Source: Volutella citrinella
Lineage: Eukaryota > Ascomycota > Sordariomycetes > Hypocreales > Nectriaceae
Assembly (NCBI GenBank): GCA_034401135.1
Contig: JAWZSP010000007.1
Coordinates: forward strand, 3,596,001-3,660,000
DNA: 64,000 bases
Direction of reading: 5' to 3'
Shown here: in pieces, positions 26,033 through 36,505 of the stretch
Position numbering within the stretch: the first letter of the stretch is position 1
Layout of the letters: every line of letters begins with the position of its first letter
Translations under genes and position numbers: made by a program
The notes under the pieces: model-generated
The model's database searches: none
What the model saw: the letters and a program-made list of their open reading frames with translations, nothing else
What the model was told of the DNA's origin: nothing

Positions 26033-27235
26033 TCACCAGTCAGGGATGATGGAGAACCGCTCGTGTCCTGTATCGACACTGTGGTTTCTTGTTGCTTTGT
26101 CGCCTTGTCCCATGAAACCGCACCCTGGGGAGTCACATTTTCGGAGAACATTGTCGCCCTCGGTATCTCGAATCTCACTCAGGTCGACATGGCCAGTTTG
26201 TTCAGCATGTTTCTGGCCTTCACGCTGCCCGCTACCAATCCAGTTGCAGCCAGGAACATCGCATCTGAGCACGAGGCCTTCTGTGTCGGTGTAGTAGTGG
26301 GCAGCGTTGAGCTTTTGTACAAGGTCTTCCGTCTTCTTCAAGACTTCCTCGTCGGTGGTCGGCCACACGGTGCGATCCATGTCCGGAGGAAACGTAGGTT
26401 GAGTATGGGGGAAATCAGAGTAGCTGAATGCCACTCTGTCGTAGTGGATCCCAGAGTAAACTAGGATGCAGAGATCTCGCTTGTCTTCACCGAAGCGAAT
26501 GAGGGTTTGAGCCTTTCTGCTGGTCAGTGATGACGGTGCGACATTTCTACGTTGACAACAACCCACCTGTACATCAAAAGTGCAGATTTGGATGTCGAAA
26601 ATAGTGGACAGGATGCTCAGCTCAATCCCACCACCCCACCGGTCAGGGTCTTGGATACTGCGACAATACTGGCTGGGTGAGCTACCCAGGACGGCCTCTG
26701 TATATGTGTCAGGGTGCTGGACAATGTAGTCGGCCATCATCCTCCTGAGTTGCTGGGCTTTGATCTGTTCGGGGAGCGCTCCTCCGAAGGCCGTAAAGAG
26801 GCATGAATTGTCACTTGGCATTATCCTGAGAACTGTTCACGGTCAGTTACCTCCTCCGTCCTCTGGTGGGAGCTTCGTCTTACGCAGGGTGCCTTCCCGT
26901 TCCGGCCAAGGGACGTTGGCATCCTCCGGACTGTCTGCTTTTACAGGTGGCGGTTTTGGTATGCTCGCCCTGCCCAGCTGCTCCTGCGTTGGCGCTGGTT
27001 CCTCCTCTCGTGGGACTATGGTCAAGCTCTCGCCATGGAGGCCAAATGACCGAGCGTTCTCACCACTTCGATCGCCGGGTTGGAGAGATTTCATGGCCAT
27101 GGGAGGTCCATACTTGATGGAGAAGCCAGCGATGTTAGTCTTGCTGCGAAGCTCATCGAATACTTGTTGTATGGTGGCGGTATCTGGCAGGTCGATGATG
27201 CCCGTGCCGTCAGGGCCCTTGTATCTTGCGCGCAT
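26033..27235 (-). CDS. OTU1: OTU-family deubiquitinase Otu1/YOD1, 365 aa
   Basis: Exons on the complement: 27235-26884, 26832-26567, 26512-26033. Otu1 removes ubiquitin chains from substrates bound to the Cdc48/p97 segregase in ER-associated degradation. Domains in order: an N-terminal UBX-like domain (residues ~1-80, RARYKGPDGTGIIDLPD), a Pro-rich linker, the OTU cysteine protease domain with MPSDNSCLF (Asp125, Cys128) and SGIHYD (His229), and two C-terminal C2H2-type fingers, each with C-x4-C and H-x5-H spacing. Intron 1 (51 nt) has GTAAGA and a CTGAC branch; its splice yields LLLRIMPSDNSCLF. Intron 2 (54 nt) needs an AAG acceptor to give DVQAQTLIRFGED, contains no stop and is divisible by three, so retention would insert 18 residues. 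Start is the ATG before RARYKGP, matching the family N-terminus. Confidence 0.9.
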
Positions 27236-28073
27236 TTCCAAGTGGGTGAGCTCGCGAGCTTCACAGCAAAGATGATGCACACAGGCACCTTCCGGTGACA
27301 AGTTGGACGGGGGACTGTGGCTGTTTTTGGGATGGGTAGTTTGCCACGTCGGTTCTGCGGGGCGACGCTGAATCGCTCTGGACAGTCGATTCGTGGTTGA
27401 TCTTGATACAGCGAGTCCTCATCAGTGGTTGTCGCACCCAAGGTACGCTACCCGGTAGCCCAACTGCCTTTGCACAGCACGCGTTAGTGCAGCTCTCGAT
27501 CAGCGAGTATCATACTCGAGCCAAACTGACACCCTTTTGCTGTCGACATTCCTACTACAGAATTACTAGTAGTACGCCATGGCCCGTGTTCGTGTCACAA
27601 AGCTGCTACTAGTAGTATTACTACAGTGCCACGCGAACGATTGACGCTTGTTGTGACCCATGCTTGCAGCGTTTATGAGTGCGTGCCGGCTTGTGCTGGA
27701 AATGGCAGCTGCCGTTTTCCATGCAGTATGGGTGTATATAGAGGTATTGCGGACAATTCAAAGCCACAAATTAGCGGCTTTCCGATGTTGGATACATAGA
27801 GGTACATGCCCGTAGCTACAGACAAGGGACAGGCCCCACAATTTCATGTTCCATGTACACAGGTACCACCAACGTTTGCCAGCCGCTGAGTGAACAGCTA
27901 CCCCAGTTGTCGCGAAATTTCCAAGGCACCTTCGCATCGCGACTCCACGACCAGAACCCAGACCCTCCACAGCAATTACGACCAACCAGGGACGGGCCAC
28001 CACGGGTGCAGATACCGACGACACTGGAGTTTGGTGCAGCGTGCCTGCGTAGCCTCGGCGCTCTACCCCCACC
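27236..28073. other. Divergent promoter region OTU1 / RSC subunit; no gene seen
   Basis: About 840 bp between divergent starts. It contains two copies of TACTAGTAGTA (27564-27574 and 27607-27617), each beside a CTAC-rich stretch, and no recognisable gene. Confidence 0.5.
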
Positions 28074-31000
28074 ATGTCGACGCGACGAGTCAACGCGACA
28101 GAGGTGCGCGAATCCATCGAAGCCAAAGCAGCGGACGACGATGTGGAGATGAAGGATCATCCCGCCAACGAGGGGGATGAAGATGTCGACATGGATGCAG
28201 ATGGCGAGGAGATGGATGCTGAGGGCGAGCTGGATGAGGATGGCCAGCCCGACTTGTTTCGATTGATTCATAACCTCTCGACATTCATTGGCGCTGTCGA
28301 AGAAGAGTATGTTGTCGCATCGAACACAGCACATGTGGTATCCCATTACTGACCCAGAACACATAGTGGCGAGAACCTGGCAGCAGGCTTCCAGCGTATC
28401 CCCAATCGGCGAACGTTACCGGACTACTTTGAGGTCATTCCTGACCCTATCGCGCTCAGCACCATCAGGGTAAGACGATGTCCATGATGCAGCGCACGGA
28501 GGCTCCGCTAACATAAACACCAGGGCAAAACCCAGAAGAAGCTATACACATCCTTCCCCGAGTTCGTCAGAGACATGGCACAAATATTCCACAATGCCCA
28601 AGTTTACAACCGCCCCTCTGCGCCCATCTTTGGCGCCGCAGTTCGTCTTCGGGAAATTTTCGTCGAAGAGCTACAGAAGCTCGTGCAGAAGGGTCAGATA
28701 ACGACGGAGGATGCCAATCTTCCAGACCTAGGGGAGCTTCCACCTGCAGAGGAATCGCCACCGCACGACTACGACGAGGACGAAGACGAGGATGAAGAAG
28801 AGGACGAGGATGACGAAGACGAGGAGGATGAAGATGAAGATGACTCGGATGATGACGGCGGACGGCGGCGGCGACGTCGAGGGAACCGAGCCTCTGGTTC
28901 TGGACGCCGGGATCGCGATGGGGACTACGAAGACGACCCTCATAAAAAAAGGGGCCGACCACCCATGGTTTTAACTCCCACCGAGGCCCGCATCACCTCC
29001 ATACTCAAGGGGCTTCGGAAACCCCGGGATGCGGATAATAATCTGCTCATTCTCCCATTCGAGAAACTCCCAGACAAGACTGTTGTGCCAGACTATTACC
29101 AGGCCATCTCGAACCCGATTGCCCTGGACAACATCAAGAAGAAGGCGAAGCGAAAGAAATATAATCATGTCGACCACATGATGAGCGATATCGAGACCAT
29201 GTTCGAAAACGCCAAGGCCTACAACGAAGATGATAGCGAGGTGTACCTGGCGGCGGTGGAGCTACAGAAGCAAGCTCGCGTGCTGGCAGATCAAGAAAAG
29301 GCCAAGCCCGATGATGATTTCCGAGACGAAGACGGCAAGCTTCCTCTGGCCGAGATCCAATACAACGGCCACTCATGGAGAGTTGGTAAGTCATCGGATG
29401 CCACATTCATACACATAGCCTTTCCCAAGCCCTTTCCGTGTGCACTTGGATCTATGCCGAGCTCGAAACAACTAACACGAGGACAGGTGACTGGGTTCAT
29501 ATCCGGAACCCCAATGACCTGGGCAAACCCATAGTGGCGCAAATTTACCGAACCTGGCAGGACCGTGCCGGACAAAGGTGGATCAATGCCTGCTGGTATT
29601 ACCGACCGGAACAAACTGTTCATCGATATGACAAGCATTTCTTCGACCACGAAGTTGTCAAGACCGGGCAGTACCGTGACCATCAGATCGAGGATGTCAT
29701 CGATCAGTGTTTTGTCATGTTTGTTACACGGTTCAACAAAGGCCGACCGCGTGGATTCCCTCCCGATAAAGAGGTTTACGTCTGTGAATCTCGCTACAAC
29801 GAAGAGAAATTCCGGTTCAACAAGATCAAAACCTGGGCTAGTTGTGTGCCCGATGAAGTGCGGGAGAAGGACTATGAGATGGATCTCTTCGATGTGCCTC
29901 GTCGTATGAAGAAACTCCCCAGCCCCATCAAACACCTTTTACGAGAGGACGCGAAGGAGACGGACGAGCTTCCTAAGCCAACGTGGGGAAGCCCCAACGC
30001 ACCTCCTATTGTCGGTGCTGTACACCGGCGGCCACGGGAATCCAACGTAAGTGTAGCATGACATTTTGCCCCAAACCAGCGAAAGTGAAAGCGGTATTTG
30101 GTCGCCGCCCTCTCCGTTGTATTCACCCTCTCCCCGGTAGCGCCTGTTTTGGTATCATTGAGCACCTCTTGGCGAAAAGAAATGTACTGACGAGAATGGT
30201 TTTGGCAGGAATCGCCGCCCCCCGAGCCTACACCACCACCCACATCGATGCCCGTCGGAGCCGTGCCCGATGCTGTCGCCGACATTGGCCGTCGCCAATC
30301 CATGCTCTCTGGCCACGGAGGCATCACTGGAGAAATCGCAATTGGGGCTGCCGCAGTGCCTTATTCTAACCACATGCCATCTCCCTCAGGCGGCCAATTT
30401 AGCACGCATTTGACGCCTCATTTTCAGCCAGCGGCCCCAGCTGCAGCGCCATTGAACGTCCACCAGACCCCGGTCCCCATCCCTCATCCTCCTCATCTGG
30501 GTGGCCCCCCCCAGATGCCCGTTCACCCAGTTCAATATCAGCATCCTCAACCCGGCTTCCAAAACTTTGTTCAATCGTATGCTCAGTCGCCGGCACCAGT
30601 CCACCACCAGCCACCAGCGGGGAACCCAGTCGGCGCACCCTTTGGCCAGGTGCCTGTGCCCCAGATGCCGCGGACCCCCATGGGCGCCGGCGTTGCTGCT
30701 GCGATGCCCCCTGTCAATATGTATAACCCGCCGAGACCGCCAGAGGTGTATACGCTTCCAGACACTCTCCACGAGTCCATCCCGGAAGACATACGTAGCT
30801 CATTCCAACACGATGCTGCAGGCCGGATCTTGTTCTTTACAGCGCCCCCGCTTGATCGCCCCCACAAAGGCGTCTCCCACGAGAGCGCTGGGCTTGGACA
30901 CAGCGTGAAATATCTATCGGGGAGGAAGGAATGGTTGGTGGAGCGAGAAAAGAAGCGTAAGGAGCGAGACCAACAGGAGCATGATGGCGCCAGCAAGCGT

Positions 31001-31171
31001 GCGGTGATGAACGACGACGCCATCAGGGGGACCAAAGATCAATTGGTGGCACAAGCGAACACTGCCCTTGCTGACTGGTTCAGAACCTTTGACGAAGAAA
31101 CCTTGCGATGGAAAAGAGAGGCGGGCTTGATAGGGTGGCAAGATCGTACCGGAGACAAGGGCACTGCCTAG
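28074..31171 (+). CDS. RSC1: RSC chromatin-remodelling complex subunit, Rsc1/Rsc2 type, 906 aa
   Basis: Exons: 28074-28306, 28367-28469, 28524-29385, 29487-30046, 30209-31171. The order is: acidic N-terminus; bromodomain 1 (~55-165, LPDYFEVIPDPIALSTIR, FHNAQVYNRPSAPIF); an acidic Asp/Glu run (~193-223); an Arg-rich patch; an AT-hook (KKRGRPP, 253-259); bromodomain 2 (~265-365, VVPDYYQAISNPIALDNI, ENAKAYNEDDSEVY); and a BAH domain (~398-540, GDWVHIRNPND, WYYRPEQTVHR, FVTRFNKGRPRG, VYVCESRYNEEKFRFNKIKTW). This bromo-AT hook-bromo-BAH order is that of yeast Rsc1/Rsc2 in the RSC nucleosome remodeller, where bromodomains read acetylated histones. A Pro/Gln-rich linker (~640-780) precedes a conserved C-terminal segment. 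Yeast has two paralogues, so the symbol is by family only. All introns are GT-AG. The ATG lies in ACCATGTCG context. Confidence 0.92.
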
Positions 31172-31363
31172 AATTGCGTGAAAGCCTCGGATTACAGACC
31201 AAGGCGTACGCGTTCAGGCATGTATGAATATTCTGTTTTTAGTCGTAGTTCGGGAAGGTCAAGGGGGTAATGGAAATACAGCTATTGATTTGTTGGCATT
31301 CATGCCATCTTTTAGTTTAATTTCGTTCCGGTCTGGTCATGAGAGACACCTATTCGCCCCCTG

Positions 31364-32284
31364 CTATTCAGCGAGCACTGGCCTCTGCTTTCTCTCTCCC
31401 AGATGATGCATGACCCATTCGTAAACTGCCCATTGAGCAGCATTGACGATAAAAGCCCTCACGTTGCAAACCGTTAGACCACGGAAGAAGGCACGAAGCC
31501 CGCCTTGTTTGTAAGTCTCTTGTGCAATGCGAAGTGCCCCAAGACGACGTGCGCCAGAGTCTTCGCTTCCACGAAATGCCACGGAGGCCTTTTGCCACGG
31601 AGGCCAATCTTGGGCCTGCAGGCGAGTTTTAACAACGTCGAGGGGGAAGACGCTGGTCCAGGTAACGACACCTGCCAGCCCGCCGCACAGGAGCACCTTC
31701 GCTGCCTCATGGTATGGCGCAGTCTCTTCCCCAGGACTAGTGGCAATTGAGCGCGTGAAAATCTCATATGACCAGAAGTAGAATCCATATCCTACGCTGT
31801 CCCGAATAGCAGTGACGAGGCCGCCAAAGTAGAGCCCTCGAATTCCTTCGTTCCTCCATATTTGTTTCGTGATGGCCCAGCTGGACGTGGGTGTCGTTGA
31901 TAGCTGAGCCCGGCATTTAATGAGCTCTGTAGGAGCGCTGACGACCCATGTGGCAAGACCACCAACGGCACCTGCTGTCCATGTAGACCACAAGCTGTAC
32001 CGAACCGAAAATGCGTCATTCAGAGCTGACTCTGTCCGATTGTAGGACATGAACAGCAAGGCATTGAGCGCTCCATAGCCTAGGATTGGCGCTGCAGTTC
32101 CAGTCACAAGTGATGATGTGTTTTGGAATTGACGTGTGTACGGTATTGAGTTGTTCCTCACGGTGGCTTGGGCGGCAGCCAGACCTGAGTTGGCCTGAAG
32201 CCGGACTTTGATCACATCTAGAGGGTTTCCAATAATGATGCCGAATGCACCACTCAAGTACCCGGCCCAAAAGTCGGCGGACAT
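31364..32284 (-). CDS. Mitochondrial carrier family (SLC25) protein, 306 aa
   Basis: A single uninterrupted frame of 306 codons, about the usual length for a mitochondrial carrier. The three tandem ~100-residue repeats each carry the PX(D/E)XX(K/R) signature: PLDVIKVRLQ near residue 21, PTELIKCRAQ near 121 and PLDVVKTRLQ near 217. Six membrane helices and the repeat-end motifs GIRGLYFGGL and GLRAFFRGL are visible. The protein would exchange metabolites across the inner mitochondrial membrane. The combination of PLDVIKVRLQ with PTELIKCR resembles the carnitine/ornithine/amino acid branch (SLC25A20/29/45-48, yeast Crc1/Ort1 neighbourhood), but the substrate cannot be assigned from sequence alone. 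The start chosen is ATG at MSADFWAGYLSG; upstream in-frame codons begin only with TTG. It is transcribed divergently from RAD54. Confidence 0.88.
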   Translation of the reverse strand: MSADFWAGYLSGAFGIIIGNPLDVIKVRLQANSGLAAAQATVRNNSIPYTRQFQNTSSLVTGTAAPILGYGALNALLFMSYNRTESALNDAFSVRYSLWSTWTAGAVGGLATWVVSAPTELIKCRAQLSTTPTSSWAITKQIWRNEGIRGLYFGGLVTAIRDSVGYGFYFWSYEIFTRSIATSPGEETAPYHEAAKVLLCGGLAGVVTWTSVFPLDVVKTRLQAQDWPPWQKASVAFRGSEDSGARRLGALRIAQETYKQGGLRAFFRGLTVCNVRAFIVNAAQWAVYEWVMHHLGERKQRPVLAE

Positions 32285-32824
32285 CGCAAAGCTCTCCAAT
32301 ATAGAATATTATCTCCCGATATCTGAGGAGAAGGAGTAGTTGGTGAGTACAATTTACACCAGACCAACGAAGGAGGTGGTGGAGATTTGAGAGCTTTGGG
32401 ATAAGCTGTTTTGAGGCACCTACTTCATTAACTTTTGCTGGCAAGAAAGGTCCAGGGCCGAGGGAAATAACAAATTCGCGATGAAGATTGGGGGAGTGAA
32501 GAGTTCATGGCGATGGCGCACTCTTAGTTAGAGTGCTCGAAGGAGGGGGCGCCTTCGGCTCAGCTTGCATAGCTCGGCAATGCTATCTCCACCCATTATG
32601 CGGCTTCTGCCGGCGGATCGAGAGCTTGCATGACGGGCCAAATGGCATTTAAACCCTGTTAGATTGGAATTTCATGATCAAGATAGGGAACACCCAATCG
32701 AATTTGAGGTGGTCTAAGAAGAGAAAATCATGTCACTCCTGAGAACCTGAGCACGAGGCTCCGATGGGGGGCAGCAGTGATGTCATACCTGCCCCAGCCT
32801 CTAAGTCGACCGAAAACAGATCTC

Positions 32825-32832
32825 GTCACGTG
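32825..32832. promoter_or_regulatory. RTCACGTG (CBF1/CDEI-like) site
   Basis: GTCACGTG sits about 145 bp upstream of the RAD54 start and only 3 bp before the first MluI box. RTCACGTG is the binding word of yeast Cbf1 and related bHLH factors; occupancy here is inference. Confidence 0.35.
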
Positions 32833-32835
32833 TTG

Positions 32836-32841
32836 ACGCGT
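32836..32841. promoter_or_regulatory. MluI cell-cycle box upstream of RAD54
   Basis: ACGCGT occurs within GACGCGTCTG, about 135 bp before the RAD54 start. In yeasts ACGCGT is bound by MBF (Mbp1-Swi6) and drives G1/S expression of DNA synthesis and repair genes. Confidence 0.45.
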
Positions 32842-32917
32842 CTGCCTGGCGCGCCCCAGTTGTTGCAGCGCGCCTGCCACACCTTCAAGCAAAACACGAC
32901 CTCTCCGCACCCAAGAG

Positions 32918-32923
32918 ACGCGT
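32918..32923. promoter_or_regulatory. Second MluI cell-cycle box upstream of RAD54
   Basis: The same ten bases GACGCGTCTG recur 82 bp downstream of the first box and about 50 bp before the RAD54 start. The repeated context makes a regulatory role more likely than a chance hexamer. Confidence 0.45.
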
Positions 32924-32973
32924 CTGATAAAGACCTGCGTTGGTCAGACTCAATCCGCCGTGAAGTCAATCAA

Positions 32974-35443
32974 ATGTGGGTGCTATGGTTTCTCGCCCAG
33001 GGATACGGAATCTCCCAGATTTGCTGACCAGGCTGTTTCCAGGACGGTTTCACCAGCTACTGGCAAGAAGCCAGGCTTCGGACCACGGACTCCCACGGCA
33101 CAGTCTATTGATCGATTGCACAAACCTTTCAGATGCCCAGGCGCTGCTGGAAGGACTCCAGCTACCGACAGACCTGCTCGAAAGCGTAGAAAAGTTGATT
33201 ATGCTGGCGCTGATGGAACACTGGACGCAGACAAGCCATACACCAACCAGGATCGGCTTGCCCTTGCTACACGAGATGCGAACCGATTTCCCATTTTCCA
33301 GCCCAAAGACAAAGGGGTGGTTTTTCGAAAGGCGTTTTCTGTTCCTCTTAAGAATAAAGACACCTCAGCCTACAACCCCAACCGCCCACCTCCTACACTA
33401 GGCTTACGGCAGGGAGCGGTGTTTGTTCCGAAACCCCTCCATGATCCTAGTGGGGAATTTGCCATTGTTTTGTACGACCCAACTGTTGATGACAAGCCGA
33501 AAGAGGCGCTGAAGCAAACTCCTGAATTGGCCAAGGATGTTGCTTCCGAGGAGAAACTTGATGCGCCACTTGTACACAAGAGTTTGGCTGAGATTCTCGG
33601 CATCAAGAAGAATGTGGAAGTTGAACACCCACGCGTACCGGTTGTTATTGATCCCAAACTGGCCAAGATTCTTCGTCCCCACCAAGTGGAGGGAGTCAAG
33701 TTCATGTACAGATGCGTCACTGGCATGATTGATGACAAAGCCAATGGGTGCATCATGGCCGATGAGATGGGTCTCGGAAAAACTTTGCAATGTATTTCTT
33801 TGATGTGGACGCTCTTGAAGCAATCTCCAGATGCTGGCAAGACTCACATTCAAAAGGCCATTGTTGTGTGTCCCGCAAGCTTGGTCAAGAATTGGGCAAA
33901 CGAATTGACCAAATGGCTTGGTGCTAATGCCATCACGCCTTTTGCCATTGATGGGAAAGCATCAAAAGAGGAGTTGACGCGCCAACTACGCCAATGGGCA
34001 ATGGCCAGTGGACGGGCTGTGACGCGACCGGTCATTATCGTCTCGTATGAGACCCTCCGCCTAAATGTCGAGGAACTCAAACACACCAAGATTGGCCTTC
34101 TGTTCTGTGACGAGGGGCATCGATTGAAAAATGGGGACAGCAACACCTTCAACGCCTTGAACAACCTGAACGTCTCCAGGCGTGTTATCCTCACAGGAAC
34201 CCCAATTCAGAATGACTTGACCGAGTACTTTTCTCTGACAAGCTTTGCCAACCCGGATCTTTTGGGAACCCGGTTGGAGTTTCGCAAACGATTTGAGATC
34301 CCGATTCTGCGGGGAAGGGATGCCGACGCGTCTGAAGCCGACCGCAAGCGGGGAGACGAGTGTACGGCCGAGCTTTTGAGCGTGGTAAACAAGTTCCTCA
34401 TCCGTCGCACCAACGACATCCTGTCCAAGTATTTGCCTGTCAAGTACGAACACGTCGTCTTCTGCAATTTGGCACCATTTCAACTCGACCTGTATAACTA
34501 CTTCATCACAAGCCCTGACATTCAGGCGCTGCTGCGCGGCAAGGGAAGCCAACCTTTGAAGGCCATTAATATTTTGAAGAAACTTTGCAACCACCCAGAT
34601 CTGCTGAACATCTCGGAAGATCTGCCTGGTTCCGAGAAGTGCTTTCCAGACGACTATGTCCCCAAAGAGTCTCGCGGAAGGGACCGAGAAATCAAATCTT
34701 GGTACTCGGGCAAGATGGCTGTTCTCGACAGAATGCTTGCCCGTATCCGCCAGGACACGAACGACAAGATTGTGCTGATCAGCAACTACACAACAACGTT
34801 GGACCTCTTTGAACGCCTTTGTCGGTCACGACAATACGGCTGCCTGCGTCTAGACGGAACCATGAATGTAAACAAACGCCAGAAGCTTGTTGATCGTTTT
34901 AACGACCCTGCTGGTGAAGAGTTTGTGTTTTTGCTCAGCAGCAAGGCTGGAGGCTGCGGTATCAACCTCATCGGCGCGAATCGCCTTGTTCTTTTTGATC
35001 CTGATTGGAACCCGGCCGCTGATCAGCAGGCGCTTGCTCGAGTTTGGCGTGATGGGCAGAAGAAGGACTGCTTCGTCTACCGCTTCATTGCCACGGGAAC
35101 TATCGAAGAAAAGATCTTTCAACGACAGTCTCATAAGCAAAGTTTGTCTTCCTGCGTTGTTGACTCTGCCGAAGACGTCGAGAGGCATTTCTCCCTGGAT
35201 AGCTTGCGGGAGCTCTTCCAGTACCGAGCAGACACGACCAGCGACACACACGAAACGTTCAAATGCAAGAGATGCAAACCGGACGGGAAGCAATACATCA
35301 AGGCGCCCGCCATGCTGTACGGAGACACTAGCACCTGGAACCATTTTGTCAACCAAGGCTTGAAGCCAATCCAAGACTTGCTCCTCAGGCAAGAATGTGG
35401 AGAGGCGGAAGTGTCGGCTGTTTTCCAGTACATCTCACACTAG
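32974..35443 (+). CDS. RAD54: DNA repair and recombination ATPase Rad54, 800 aa
   Basis: Proposed exons: 32974-32975 and 33043-35443, i.e. the start codon is built as AT|G across a 67-nt GTGGGT...CAG intron with a GCTGAC branch site. The product then begins MTVSPATGKKPGF. Rad54 is a Swi2/Snf2 translocase that partners Rad51 in homologous recombination in the nucleus. The frame carries the basic PARKRRKVDY patch, DRLALATRDANRFPIF, Walker A in MADEMGLGKTLQ (~239-250), DEGH (~357), SGTPIQND-like LTGTPIQND, and the helicase C-terminal motifs LISNYTTTLDLFERL, LSSKAGGCGINLIGANRLVL and ARVWRDGQKKDCFVYRF. It ends SAVFQYISH, the usual family end. No in-frame ATG lies downstream before the ATPase core, so an upstream exon is required; the exact start is the only doubt. 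The alternative start at 32764 would add about 70 unlikely residues. Confidence 0.92.
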
Positions 35444-35799
35444 GCTATCCTCTCCGAGGAGCTCTCGGTTGGTGGCTGGAGGCTGTCTCAAATCAACCAT
35501 AGATATAGATTACGTACAATTGCTTCGACATTCTGCTTTCGAGCGCAGAGCGATTAATGAATTGATCTTTTTGATAATAAACCCTCCCGTTGTCTCAACA
35601 CTGTCTTTCATGGGCGCCAAACTCCTCTTCTTGCCAGGCACACAGAGGCTGGCCCTTTGGTACCGCCCCACCTTTTTCTCAGCGAACCAGCCGCATTTTT
35701 GGCTTTCTGGTACAAGCAGGCAAAGACTCTTGGAAAATTTGAGCCGCGACATACTCATCACAATTTTATACATATATCAACCGCATCATACCTCCCAGC
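35444..35799. other. Intergenic RAD54 / RSA3; no gene seen
   Basis: About 360 bp holding the RAD54 3' end and the RSA3 promoter. No other feature is recognised. Confidence 0.5.
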
Positions 35800-36036
35800 A
35801 TGTCTCGTCAACCCGGCAATCAAACCGATCCCGACTTCGTGTCGTACTACCTGCAACGGACTACCATGGAGCTCTCGGAAGACCTCGACAAGGTTCGCAA
35901 CGCGGAGGATTTCAAGGCAGACTCAATCCCGTTCCTCGTCCATGCACTTCAGCAAGGCACGCAGGTCTTCAGCAAGGAGGAGCAGGCTCGGTTTACTGAG
36001 AGCTCGCAACGCAGCAAGGCTGATGGCAGCAAGTAG
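35800..36036 (+). CDS. RSA3: Ribosome assembly protein 3 (Rsa3-like), 78 aa
   Basis: A short intronless gene with ATG in CAGCATGTC context and TAG stop. Almost the whole product is the Rsa3 C-terminal domain: DFVSYYLQRTTMELSEDLD (residues ~12-30) followed by KVRNAEDFKADSIPFLVHAL and QQGTQVFSKEEQARF. Yeast Rsa3 (220 aa) is a nucleolar factor of early 60S pre-ribosomes acting near the Dbp6 helicase; filamentous-fungal members are much shorter, so this length is not odd. There is no long N-terminal extension in the upstream sequence. It follows RAD54 on the same strand at 356 bp, probably with its own promoter. Domain recognition is reasonably strong; the role is inherited from yeast. Confidence 0.78.
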   Translation: MSRQPGNQTDPDFVSYYLQRTTMELSEDLDKVRNAEDFKADSIPFLVHALQQGTQVFSKEEQARFTESSQRSKADGSK

Positions 36037-36505
36037 CCGCGGCAACGAAGCGTGTCCACGGCAACTGGTTTAGGATGACCGACTCGAGCTCAGTTGACGC
36101 AGCGCCATATCTACAACACTTGACGCCTTGAGCTGAAGGCGTGGATGTGCCACGCCCTCTTGGTCCGGGCGAAGGGAGAAAACCGACAACAACAAAAAGG
36201 ACTTGGCGTTTCGAGTTTGGCGTTTACAACATTTGGCTGCAGACCCGTGCGGTTTTCTCATCATCGATTAGGGTCGTTGATTAAGGTCTAATTAGCAACT
36301 GAAAGAGCTGTCTAAAGGAAATGCAACGCTCCCAGGGATATTTCGGGATCAAAAGTGAAACCACGAGCTCATGCAGCAAAACCAAGTCGTATCGTATCGT
36401 TCGCAAAGGGTATCTCAAAACAGGCTCACGCCTCTATAACGCATTACGCTGCGCCCCAACCACATCGTCGGCTGCTTCAAGCAGCCTGGCTTTGACAGTG
36501 CTACG
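36037..36505. other. Convergent 3' region RSA3 / YTP1-like; no gene seen
   Basis: About 470 bp between two convergent stop codons; nothing else recognised. Confidence 0.5.

Larger units (their letters stand above)
32285..32973. other. Divergent promoter region carrier / RAD54; no gene seen
   Basis: About 690 bp between divergent starts. It holds an RTCACGTG site and two MluI boxes (entered separately) close to RAD54. Confidence 0.55.

Noticed and set aside
32764..32973. Alternative RAD54 start with a 70-residue extension
   Set aside because: It would translate through the E-box and both MluI boxes and add sequence unlike known Rad54 N-termini.
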